Source: JAFRXK01 sp045603305 (lineage in GTDB: Bacteria > Bacillota > Clostridia > Lachnospirales > Lachnospiraceae). Taken from it: a stretch of DNA of 18,877 nt. Under the pieces are notes generated by a model. The model was not told where the DNA came from, did no database searches, and saw nothing but the letters and a program-made list of their open reading frames with translations. The translations under genes and the position numbers were made by a program. The DNA is taken from the NCBI GenBank assembly GCA_045603305.1, contig JAZULV010000008.1:1-18877 (forward strand), written 5' to 3'. Position 1 is the stretch's first letter. Each line of letters starts with the position of its first letter. Below, one piece after another: positions 5,517-12,144 of the stretch.

Positions 5517-6290
5517 TTAATCCATCATTTTTAATATCATCTCATACTCCATACTGCCGCCAAATAAGTCAAGGGCACTTCCTATTGTAATGTCTACTCT
5601 GCTCTTTCCAAGCATTCTGACCTTCTCTATATCATCATAGGAGCCTACCCCGCCGGCATAGGTAACCGGAAGCTTTGAATGCTCACCAAGAATAGTTATA
5701 AGCTCAGACTCAACACCTCTTGCCTTACCCTCAACATCTACTGCATGAACCAGAAATTCATCACAACAGTCCGCAAGCTCCTTAAGAATCTGCTCGTCTA
5801 CTATCATATCGGTGAACTTCTGCCAACGGTCTGTAACTATGTAATACTTGTCATCCTTTCTGCGGCAGCTAAGGTCAAGCACCAGATTTTCTTTACCTAC
5901 AGCACTTATCATCTCGTAAAGATTCTTCTCATTAAGTCTTCCATCCTTGAATACATAGGAGGTAACTATTACATGGGAAGCTCCACTATCCAGAAACTCT
6001 TCTGCATTATTAGGATTTATGCCTCCTCCTACCTGAAGCCCCTTTGGATATGCCTTAAGTGCATTTAGCGCCTGCTTCTTAGTTGCTTCGTAATAATCTG
6101 AACCGGCAGAATTTAATAATATAATGTGGCCGCCTTTAATCTTGTCCTTCTTGTAAAACCTGGCATAAAAGGCTGCATCCTGCTCTGACACAAAATTTTC
6201 TTTAGCATAATCGCCTGCGTCACGGAGGCTGCCGCCTACAATCTGCTTTACCTGTCCGTTATGTATATCAATACAAGGTCTGAATTTCAT
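5517..6290 (-). CDS. hisA: Eukaryote-type phosphoribosylformimino-AICAR-ribotide isomerase (HisA)
   Basis: HisA catalyses the Amadori rearrangement of ProFAR to PRFAR in cytoplasmic histidine biosynthesis. The 257-residue TIM barrel starts MKFRPCIDIHNGQVKQIVGG with catalytic Asp8. It has the phosphate-binding loops GLQVGGGIN (84-92) and TYAGGVGSYDDI (210-221), and a second catalytic candidate in VLDLSCRRK (Asp139). HILLNSAG-type loops and VHAVDVEGK match the yeast HIS6-like subgroup rather than standard bacterial HisA. The start is ATG 6290 with AAAGGAG 8 bases upstream; an upstream ATG at 6314 would bury this site inside the coding region. No other his gene is present in the window. A promoter could not be placed with confidence in the AT-rich 138-base upstream gap. 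Confidence 0.9.
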   Translation of the reverse strand: MKFRPCIDIHNGQVKQIVGGSLRDAGDYAKENFVSEQDAAFYARFYKKDKIKGGHIILLNSAGSDYYEATKKQALNALKAYPKGLQVGGGINPNNAEEFLDSGASHVIVTSYVFKDGRLNEKNLYEMISAVGKENLVLDLSCRRKDDKYYIVTDRWQKFTDMIVDEQILKELADCCDEFLVHAVDVEGKARGVESELITILGEHSKLPVTYAGGVGSYDDIEKVRMLGKSRVDITIGSALDLFGGSMEYEMILKMMD

Positions 6291-6428
6291 ATATGCTGCT
6301 CCTTTCGGAATCATTTTAAAAGCCTAATTTACTCTACTTAATAACTCATATATTAATATACACTATTTTAATATAAAAACATAGTTTGTTTTATTAGATA
6401 GGCATAAAATCTACCAATGACTTCGTTG

Positions 6429-7856
6429 TTACTCAGTTTCTTTATTATCATAAAAAGCATACTGTAAAAAAGCCTGTATCGTCTTAAATGCATAATTACT
6501 ATTCCATCTGCCATATTCCTGATTATCTATTGCAGTCAGGACCGGATACTGCATCCAGCTCTTTTGATGCGTATAATCAATCCATTGGGATACATTATTT
6601 ATATTCCCTGCTTCGGTTATTGTATATGAGACATATCCTCGATGATTTTCTCCTTCATCCGGCATAGAAAAAGCAGCATAAGGCCCGGAATAATTCACAT
6701 TACCGTATCTCCTAGGTATATACATATCCTTTACTAACTCATAATATGGTGCCTCATAGCACAAACCATCTTTATCATATCTCACATGACCTGATATATC
6801 ACCAAGAAAATCCCAACCTTTACCTGTAAAATATTCAGGACAAATCTGTATAGCTTCAGTTCCATAAAAGCCCGGATTCTCGGTCCAAATAAAATGATGA
6901 AATACTTTCCACTCATCATGTTCTCTATGAAGTTTTACACTGATACCTGTTATTTGAAGCTCATCAAAATCTTCTGCATCAACAACTACTTTTAAAGCGC
7001 CGTCACAGTCCTTTATATCTTCCTCCAATAAATCATTTAGTACATTCTCCGGAAAACCCATTTCGATTAAGTCTTCTTTTATTCGCTCAATTTCTAAATC
7101 TTTAGTTTCCTCTACCGGCTGCCAGTCCATCGGATAACTGTTAAAGAACAAGTAGCCACAGGTAATTCCGACAACAAGAACTGAAATAATTCCAGCAACA
7201 ACAGCCCAGTCCGGTACTTTCACAACTGCCGGCTTGATAGCATATCCTGCCTCATCTAATTCTTCGGAAAGCTTAAAAAGGCTATAAATAATGCCTACAT
7301 AAAATATAAGCATAATCCAGTAAAACCATCCAACATACTGCAATATTGCAAATATAAAAAGAGCTATATACCAAATTAATAAAGCAGCCGCACTCCCGGC
7401 ATTAGCCGGTAGATTGATTTTTATTTTAACCGATATTAATCCTCTCCACAAAAAGAACAACATTAATAACGTCGATAAAACACTTAAAATGTTGAACATA
7501 ATCGAAGTACTCACCGTTCTTTGCCATATTGTTGCATTTAACATTAGTGTTGAAATCAAATCTGCCACTTTTAATAAAGCAATAACCCAGCAGCTCTTAA
7601 ACCACGAATTTTCTTTACGAAGTGCCTTAAATCCAAGTAAACATAAGATAGCACCAATGGCAGGAAGTATATAATTAAGTCCGCTAAATCCAAGGGTCAA
7701 TGTACTAAGTATTATACCAATAATAACTCTGCTCATCGCCTTACTCCAAGGAGTCACTTCCTTAACCACATCATCCGGAGGAATATCCGGTATGCTATTT
7801 TCCAACATTGTATCAAAATCCTTCTCGTTCATGGAATCCCTATCATGATTATACAT
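6429..7856 (-). CDS. Seven-helix membrane protein, probable anti-sigma factor
   Basis: The 475-residue protein starts at ATG 7856 inside the end of the sigma-factor gene (8-base overlap ATGTATAA), with GGAGGTGA just upstream. The ATG at 7916 would ignore this site. A cytoplasmic N-terminus of about 42 residues contains the acidic, Pro-rich segment ENSIPDIPPDDVV (19-31), a plausible sigma-binding region. About seven hydrophobic helices follow (roughly 43-60, 63-79, 90-107, 118-137, 155-173, 176-195, 216-238), then an extracytoplasmic domain (240-475) rich in aromatic residues. It is not a standard zinc-type anti-sigma (no HxxxCxxC). The role is inferred from coupling to the ECF sigma gene and topology; the outer domain may sense an envelope signal. 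Reporter or protease partners are not visible. Confidence 0.7.
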   Translation of the reverse strand: MYNHDRDSMNEKDFDTMLENSIPDIPPDDVVKEVTPWSKAMSRVIIGIILSTLTLGFSGLNYILPAIGAILCLLGFKALRKENSWFKSCWVIALLKVADLISTLMLNATIWQRTVSTSIMFNILSVLSTLLMLFFLWRGLISVKIKINLPANAGSAAALLIWYIALFIFAILQYVGWFYWIMLIFYVGIIYSLFKLSEELDEAGYAIKPAVVKVPDWAVVAGIISVLVVGITCGYLFFNSYPMDWQPVEETKDLEIERIKEDLIEMGFPENVLNDLLEEDIKDCDGALKVVVDAEDFDELQITGISVKLHREHDEWKVFHHFIWTENPGFYGTEAIQICPEYFTGKGWDFLGDISGHVRYDKDGLCYEAPYYELVKDMYIPRRYGNVNYSGPYAAFSMPDEGENHRGYVSYTITEAGNINNVSQWIDYTHQKSWMQYPVLTAIDNQEYGRWNSNYAFKTIQAFLQYAFYDNKETE

Positions 7857-8391
7857 AACCTTCACCTCCCAACATTTTTTGCAAATGTTTTTTCGCACGA
7901 TATAATTTACCTTCAACAGCTCTCTCTGTCATTCCAAGCTCGGCTGCAATCTGAGCAGTCGATTGCAAATAGTAATACTTTCGGTAGAACAACACCCTAT
8001 CTTTTTTCGACAATTTTCCCAAAGCACTTTCTACCGCAGACTGTCGTTCCTTTTTCAAAACTATTTCCTCAGGCGTTGGTTCTAAAGAAGGAGTTTCTTC
8101 TGAAATGTCCTCTGTTACATCAAATCTATTATTATTTCTTGCTTTATTCAATGCCAAGTTTCTTGTCATTGCAGTCAGCCAGGCATTCCAGCTTCCACGT
8201 TCCGAATCATACATATCTATTTTATCCCAGACACGCATTGCAACTTCGTTAACACATTCATCCTGATCTTGTTCATTATGTAAAATAGGCCTTATGATAT
8301 ATCGTATCAAAGGTGTGTAATGCCTTAATAATTCTTCAATGCCTTTTTCATCTTTCTGTCGAATCAGTCCAATGATATCCCGCTCTTGCAC
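7849..8391 (-). CDS. ECF-type RNA polymerase sigma factor (sigma-70 family)
   Basis: A 180-residue alternative sigma factor. Region 2 (about 8-85) contains YTPLIRYIIRPIL, DECVNEVAMRVWDKIDMYDSERGSWNAWLTAMTRNLALNKAR, typical of sigma-2 of the ECF class. A charged linker follows (90-117). Region 4 (about 121-172) has LGKLSKKDRVLFYRKYY and the helix-turn-helix STAQIAAELGMTERAVEGKLYRA, for -35 recognition. The start is GTG 8391 with AAGGAGGAG 5 bases upstream. The following membrane-protein gene overlaps its stop, the usual arrangement for a sigma/anti-sigma pair. A TATAAT lies upstream at 8424-8429 without a normal -35, so autoregulation by its own holoenzyme is possible but unproven. Confidence 0.9.
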   Translation of the reverse strand: MQERDIIGLIRQKDEKGIEELLRHYTPLIRYIIRPILHNEQDQDECVNEVAMRVWDKIDMYDSERGSWNAWLTAMTRNLALNKARNNNRFDVTEDISEETPSLEPTPEEIVLKKERQSAVESALGKLSKKDRVLFYRKYYYLQSTAQIAAELGMTERAVEGKLYRAKKHLQKMLGGEGYV

Positions 8392-8485
8392 ACCTACTCC
8401 TCCTTCGCTTTTTCTTCTACTATATTATACACATTGAAACAAAAAATCCCACGAAGTTTTTTTAACAAAATTACAATTCTTTTAC

Positions 8486-8524
8486 TAAAATTTAAGCGAT
8501 ACACAGCAAAAACTATGTATCGCT
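8486..8524 (-). terminator. Terminator downstream of ribU
   Basis: Perfect 9-bp arms AGCGATACA/TGTATCGCT (8495-8503 with 8516-8524) form a hairpin. On the minus strand it is followed by TAAATTTTAG, a weak U-tract. It lies between ribU and the sigma-factor gene. Confidence 0.5.
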
Positions 8525-8585
8525 CATTTACATGACAACAATATAATTCCGAAATTCTTCTGAATAATTTACCAAAAACTAAAAT

Positions 8586-9245
8586 TTAAATAACTCCCTT
8601 TACCACAAGAACTATTACTATACATGTTACAAGAATTACTCCGGCAAGTATTGTATAGCCTAATTTACCTGATTTCTTAACACTACCGCTCTGTGACTGC
8701 GGTATAAGATTTGCAAGTCTGAGTGCTCGCACTACCGGCTTGTATATAAGCATAGCCAGCGCCATATTTATACTGCCCTTTAACAAATTGAATGGTATAA
8801 ACACCGGAAGCAGCATTGCTGCTACAGCCTCTCTTGGATATCCCATGTATATAGGTGTAATCAGGTAGTTCCATAATACCATCACTATTACCATTGCAGC
8901 TACACCGGCAAAAAGTCCAAAAAATGCTCCCATAATTGACTTCTTCTTTTTGTATATAAAACTGGCTGTACATGCAAAGCTGCAGGTTGAAAGCACATTC
9001 ATAATCAGACCGATAATTCCTGTATCACTTACAGTAAGCAGTTCGATTACTGATACAATAACCGAAATTATAAGCGCTGTAAAAGGACCAAAAATAAATC
9101 CGCCTATAACAATTATCACATCTTTAGCGTCATAATTTAAAAATGGAGCAGCCGGAAATATAGAAAACTTTACTGCTACCATAACTATGTAGGCAATAGC
9201 ACAAAGCATTGCCACTGTTGTAATATACTTTGTCTTTGAATTCAA
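8586..9245 (-). CDS. ribU: Riboflavin ECF-transporter substrate-binding component RibU
   Basis: RibU is the membrane S-component that binds riboflavin and partners with the shared EcfA/A'/T energy-coupling module, not encoded here. The 219-residue protein has about six membrane helices. It carries the family's hallmark NYDAKDVIIVIGGFIFGP (37-54), with residues known to contact riboflavin, and SVIELLTVSDTGIIGLIMN (65-83). A Ser/Lys-rich loop (about 183-192) precedes a final hydrophobic helix. The start codon is a TTG at 9245 with AAGGAGG 8 bases upstream. Identity is reinforced by an FMN riboswitch immediately upstream. High FMN should switch transcription off at the terminator before the gene. 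Confidence 0.93.
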   Translation of the reverse strand: MNSKTKYITTVAMLCAIAYIVMVAVKFSIFPAAPFLNYDAKDVIIVIGGFIFGPFTALIISVIVSVIELLTVSDTGIIGLIMNVLSTCSFACTASFIYKKKKSIMGAFFGLFAGVAAMVIVMVLWNYLITPIYMGYPREAVAAMLLPVFIPFNLLKGSINMALAMLIYKPVVRALRLANLIPQSQSGSVKKSGKLGYTILAGVILVTCIVIVLVVKGVI

Positions 9246-9283
9246 TTGAATTTCCTCCTTATAACCGATAAGTTATGTAATGC

Positions 9284-9313
9284 AAAAATCCCGGTATACA
9301 TAGATATACCGGG
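9284..9313 (-). terminator. Riboswitch-controlled terminator of ribU
   Basis: A perfect 9-bp stem CCCGGTATA/TATACCGGG (9313-9305 with 9298-9290) with a 6-nt loop is followed on the minus strand by ATTTTTG. It lies between the FMN aptamer and the ribU ribosome-binding site and forms the expression platform: FMN binding should favour it. Confidence 0.85.
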
Positions 9314-9342
9314 ACTAAGACATAATTAATCATAAACTTATC

Positions 9343-9490
9343 TTTCTTCTCTCATCCAGACTATACTGTCGGTTTTGGAATCTCACCAAATCAGCCGCCT
9401 AAGCGGGTCGCGGACTTGTCTTAATAAAAGTTTGTATATCTTACAAAGCATTACCGCCGGTAGGGAATCACACCCTGCCCCGAAGAATCT
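9343..9490 (-). ncRNA. FMN riboswitch (RFN element)
   Basis: The minus strand shows the conserved RFN blocks in order: TTCTTCGGGGCAGGGTG, ATTCCCTACCGGCGGTAATG, a variable arm, GTCCGCGACCCGC, GGTGAGATTCCAAAACCGAC, AGTATAGTCTGGATGAGAG and AAGAA. These form the six-way junction that binds FMN. A TATAAT at 9498-9493 could start transcription at the aptamer's 5' edge; TTGACA at 9510-9505 is too close to be its -35. Confidence 0.96.
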
Positions 9491-9517
9491 TAATTATATT
9501 AAATTGTCAAAATATAA

Positions 9518-9922
9518 TTACTTTAAAATAGTAATCTTATCAAAGTATGGGAACTTAACTGCCTTACCCTGAACAGCGCATACAATACCATAGATTGCAA
9601 GTGCAAATAATGCGATTCTAATTACCCAGAAGACCAAACCTACAAGTGTACTTAAAATGGATCCAACAATTGCAATCTTATAAAGAGTTAATCCTAATAT
9701 TAACCCAACGACAAACTCGACAACTGCTAATGCCAAATTTCCAATTAATAGAGTTAATCCCTGATTTGCATGAAACTTCGCAAACTTAGAATCCTTTGCT
9801 GCAAAAATCGGAATTAATACTAATATTCCAAGGTAAGAAACTAATGCAAGTACCTTGTTACTGCTAATATCCTGTGCATCAAACTCTGCTGTAATGTTTT
9901 CAAACTTTAACTTATCTCCCAT
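9518..9922 (-). CDS. DUF4870-like small membrane protein
   Basis: The 134-residue protein begins with a short polar N-terminus and has three hydrophobic stretches (about 24-42, 56-80 and 88-118). The motif ALVSYLGILVLIPIFAAKDSKFAKFHANQGLTLLI is characteristic of the DUF4870/Tic20-like family: an initial helix, then a conserved HANQG before the second helix. Function is unknown in bacteria. AAGGAGG lies 8 bases before ATG 9922, and a good promoter lies at 9962-9990. It is followed directly by the ribU riboswitch, but the latter likely has its own transcription start. Confidence 0.75.
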   Translation of the reverse strand: MGDKLKFENITAEFDAQDISSNKVLALVSYLGILVLIPIFAAKDSKFAKFHANQGLTLLIGNLALAVVEFVVGLILGLTLYKIAIVGSILSTLVGLVFWVIRIALFALAIYGIVCAVQGKAVKFPYFDKITILK

Positions 9923-9961
9923 TTAATTATCCTCCTTAGTTTTCATTTTAAAAACAAATAT

Positions 9962-9990
9962 ATTATACCTTACAATATCATTGTTGTAAA
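9962..9990 (-). promoter_or_regulatory. sigma-A promoter of the DUF4870-like gene
   Basis: On the minus strand, TTTACA (9990-9985) is separated by 17 bases from a perfect TATAAT (9967-9962), 40 bases upstream of the start codon. Confidence 0.7.
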
Positions 9991-10006
9991 CATGTTTAAT
10001 GAGACA

Positions 10007-10468
10007 TTAATTTATATTATTTATATATTTTTTATACATTTTCAACTGGTAAAGTGTAAAAATATACTCCGGCTTCTCCTCCCCATATAACCAGTATCTT
10101 AAATAATCATCCAACACTATCGCTATCAGACTTAGAAAAAACCAAAACACAGTAAACAACGGACATATCTGCCCTAAGAAATTGAAAGGCTGATAACTAT
10201 AATCCCATATCCCCATGTCCAGCCAGATATTAAATATAATACCTGTATTCATTTCTAATGAAGTAATTATAACTGCAGATATCGCCATCTGAATCCACAA
10301 GGGCATATACTTTCTGTCGCCTTCATTTATCAGTCCGCAGAATATTACACACATTCCCCCCAGTATGAACATACTCCAATGGGAATAGCCTCTAAATAAC
10401 ATTTCAATCGCGTAATAGCCACCGCCGCCTACGGCAAAAAGCACCAGATACTTACTCAATGTTTTCAT
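10007..10468 (-). CDS. PF06541-type membrane protein (putative ABC-transporter type IV family)
   Basis: The 153-residue protein has four hydrophobic helices (about 7-24, 30-47, 56-84 and 100-122). It carries the family's conserved features: YYAIEMLFRGYSHWSMFILGG (18-38), GLINEGDR, MGIWDYSYQPFNFLGQICP (85-103), and a charged C-terminal tail. The family name reflects a distant link to ABC permeases; the true role is unknown. The start ATG 10468 has AAAGGGG 8 bases upstream. It ends in an AT-rich gap before the DUF4870-like gene and probably forms its own unit. Confidence 0.7.
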   Translation of the reverse strand: MKTLSKYLVLFAVGGGGYYAIEMLFRGYSHWSMFILGGMCVIFCGLINEGDRKYMPLWIQMAISAVIITSLEMNTGIIFNIWLDMGIWDYSYQPFNFLGQICPLFTVFWFFLSLIAIVLDDYLRYWLYGEEKPEYIFTLYQLKMYKKYINNIN

Positions 10469-10536
10469 AATTTTACCCCTTTTTTCTTTAGTATCTGCAC
10501 TTGGGATAAAACTATTAATAATTTATCAAACAATTA

Positions 10537-10588
10537 GAACTCCGGATTACAAGCTACCTAATATCAGGCAGTTTGCACCCCGGAGTTC
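10537..10588 (-). terminator. Long hairpin after the AI-2E family gene
   Basis: Perfect 9-bp arms GAACTCCGG/CCGGAGTTC (10537-10545 with 10580-10588) enclose further pairing, including CCT/AGG and TGCAA/TTGTA around a 6-nt loop. The minus-strand tail is TAATTGTTTG, a weak U-tract. It lies 23 bases beyond the stop of the transporter gene. Confidence 0.55.
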
Positions 10589-10611
10589 ATAACAATTATC
10601 TGTTATTAATA

Positions 10612-11862
10612 TTATTCTGAATCTTGTGTTTCGCTTACGCAGGATTTATCTGCCTGCTCACCATATTCTTTTTCATAATCTTTCATCATATCCAGTTTAC
10701 GATTTCTCTTTAGTCCATGGTTCACAAGCTGCTTAATAACATCATATATAACCGCAAACAGCGGAACTGCTATTACCATTCCAATAAAGCCGAATAATCC
10801 TCCGAAAAACATTACCGAGAACAGCACCCAGAAACTATTAATACCCGTGGCATCTCCCAATATCTTCGGTCCTAAAATATTTCCATCAAAGAACTGAAGA
10901 ACTAAAAGAATTATTGCCAAATAACAAGCCTTAACAGGGTCGAGAATAAATATCAGCATCACACACGGTATCGCACCGAAAATAGGGCCAAAAAACGGTA
11001 CAACATTGGTAATACCGATAATCACTGAAATAAGCAGAGGATATGGTATCCCTACTATCTTAATTATAATATAGCACAACACACCTATAATAAATGAATC
11101 AATAAGTTTGCCGTTAATAAATCCTCCAAACATCTTGTCAGTAAGTTTAAGCTCAGCTGCAATCTTATCCGCCCAACGCTCATTAAAAATACTATAAAGT
11201 ATAAGCTTCATCTGTGCCAAAAATTTTCTTCTGTTATATAAAAGATATACCGAAACAATTATACCTATAACAATATCCCAGACTATATTGAAAACACTGA
11301 CAACTCCAGTTGATACCCCCGCCACTGCAGTCTGGACACTTGGCACAAATTCGCTTTGTATCCATTTGTAAGCTGCATTATATATTTTTTGATAAGCATC
11401 CTCAATCATTGCCGAATCTTCAACATATTTAGAAAGAAACTTCTCTAAAAACTCAACTGACTTATTAAAATACTGAGGCAGAATATCAATCAAACCATTA
11501 ATCGTATCCCAAATCTGAGGCACAATCATCACTATAAGTACATAAATAATTAAAAATGCTGATAAAAGACTTAAAACAATGCCTGTCCAAAGGGCTATCT
11601 TATCGCAATACACCGGTTTAAGTTTTGTCTGCTTGGCAAGTAACTTCTTAACAGCCCTTTCTATCAAATTACACACCGGTCTTAACAAATAGGCAATAAT
11701 TGCACCATATATAAAAGGCATAAGAATGTTCATAAAGGAATCCCAGACCTTGGCAACCTCATCAAATCTAAAAATAATAAAGAAAACAAAAATCGCAATA
11801 ATAATAGCCATTGCAAAGGCAAATGCAATACCTACATACTTTTTAACTCTGTCTTTAAACAT
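10612..11862 (-). CDS. AI-2E family transporter (PF01594)
   Basis: A 416-residue polytopic membrane protein with the AI-2E/PerM family layout: two N-terminal helices (about 9-30 and 35-53), a third at about 80-102, a long amphipathic extracytoplasmic segment (about 105-185), a helix at 190-208 with SVYLLYNRRKFL, and a C-terminal helix bundle. The bundle includes GITNVVPFFGPIFGAIP and the diagnostic FGGLFGFIGMVIAVPLFAVIYDVIK. Members export small molecules or act as Na+(Li+)/H+ antiporters; autoinducer-2 export applies to only some, so no substrate is assigned. The start is set at ATG 11862, 9 bases after GGAGG; ATG 11892 would lie upstream of that site. It is divergent from cadA. Confidence 0.85.
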   Translation of the reverse strand: MFKDRVKKYVGIAFAFAMAIIIAIFVFFIIFRFDEVAKVWDSFMNILMPFIYGAIIAYLLRPVCNLIERAVKKLLAKQTKLKPVYCDKIALWTGIVLSLLSAFLIIYVLIVMIVPQIWDTINGLIDILPQYFNKSVEFLEKFLSKYVEDSAMIEDAYQKIYNAAYKWIQSEFVPSVQTAVAGVSTGVVSVFNIVWDIVIGIIVSVYLLYNRRKFLAQMKLILYSIFNERWADKIAAELKLTDKMFGGFINGKLIDSFIIGVLCYIIIKIVGIPYPLLISVIIGITNVVPFFGPIFGAIPCVMLIFILDPVKACYLAIILLVLQFFDGNILGPKILGDATGINSFWVLFSVMFFGGLFGFIGMVIAVPLFAVIYDVIKQLVNHGLKRNRKLDMMKDYEKEYGEQADKSCVSETQDSE

Positions 11863-11882
11863 ATTCATACACCTCCAAAGTA

Positions 11883-11911
11883 AGAATAACATAGCAAATT
11901 ATTTCTTTCAA
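11883..11911 (-). promoter_or_regulatory. Probable promoter of the AI-2E family gene
   Basis: TTGAAA (11911-11906) and TATTCT (11888-11883) are 17 bases apart on the minus strand, with a TGT extended -10. The predicted transcript start falls at the ribosome-binding site, implying a very short leader of about 14 nt. Confidence 0.4.
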
Positions 11912-11923
11912 CTTTTAATGTAG

Positions 11924-11952
11924 TTGACAATCACAATTTTGTATTATAAAAT
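11924..11952 (+). promoter_or_regulatory. sigma-A promoter of cadA
   Basis: A perfect TTGACA (11924-11929), a 17-base spacer and TAAAAT (11947-11952). The start is expected near 11959, giving a leader of about 185 nt before cadA. Confidence 0.75.
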
Positions 11953-11980
11953 AACATATGAACATTTATTCATATGTTAT
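11951..11980. promoter_or_regulatory. ArsR/SmtB-type operator (perfect 12-6-12 dyad)
   Basis: ATAACATATGAA and TTCATATGTTAT are perfect inverted arms around CATTTA. The core (ATATGAAC...TTCATAT) is the style of site bound by metal-sensing ArsR/SmtB repressors such as CzrA and CadC. It overlaps the end of the -10 and the transcription start, ideal for repression of cadA without metal. The cognate repressor is not in the window. Confidence 0.7.
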
Positions 11981-12052
11981 TACAAACTTTGTTTTTTTCT
12001 ATTATACATACGCTATATTTGTTCATTTTAAGTTATTACATATTATGATGTT

Positions 12053-12118
12053 GGGGACAAAAGTTATTTTCCCCCATGATACCTACGGATTGCTACGCAC
12101 TATGTGCTCTGGTATCAT
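12053..12118 (+). promoter_or_regulatory. Structured leader of cadA mRNA
   Basis: Two stem-loops lie in the long cadA leader: a GGGG...CCCC hairpin (about 12053-12075) and a hairpin with perfect 8-bp arms ATGATACC/GGTATCAT (12076-12083 with 12111-12118) holding an inner GCAC-TAT-GTGC. There is no U-tract worth calling a terminator. They may affect mRNA stability or translation. Confidence 0.35.
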
Positions 12119-12144
12119 ATTATATTTCTATAGAAGGAGTTCCT

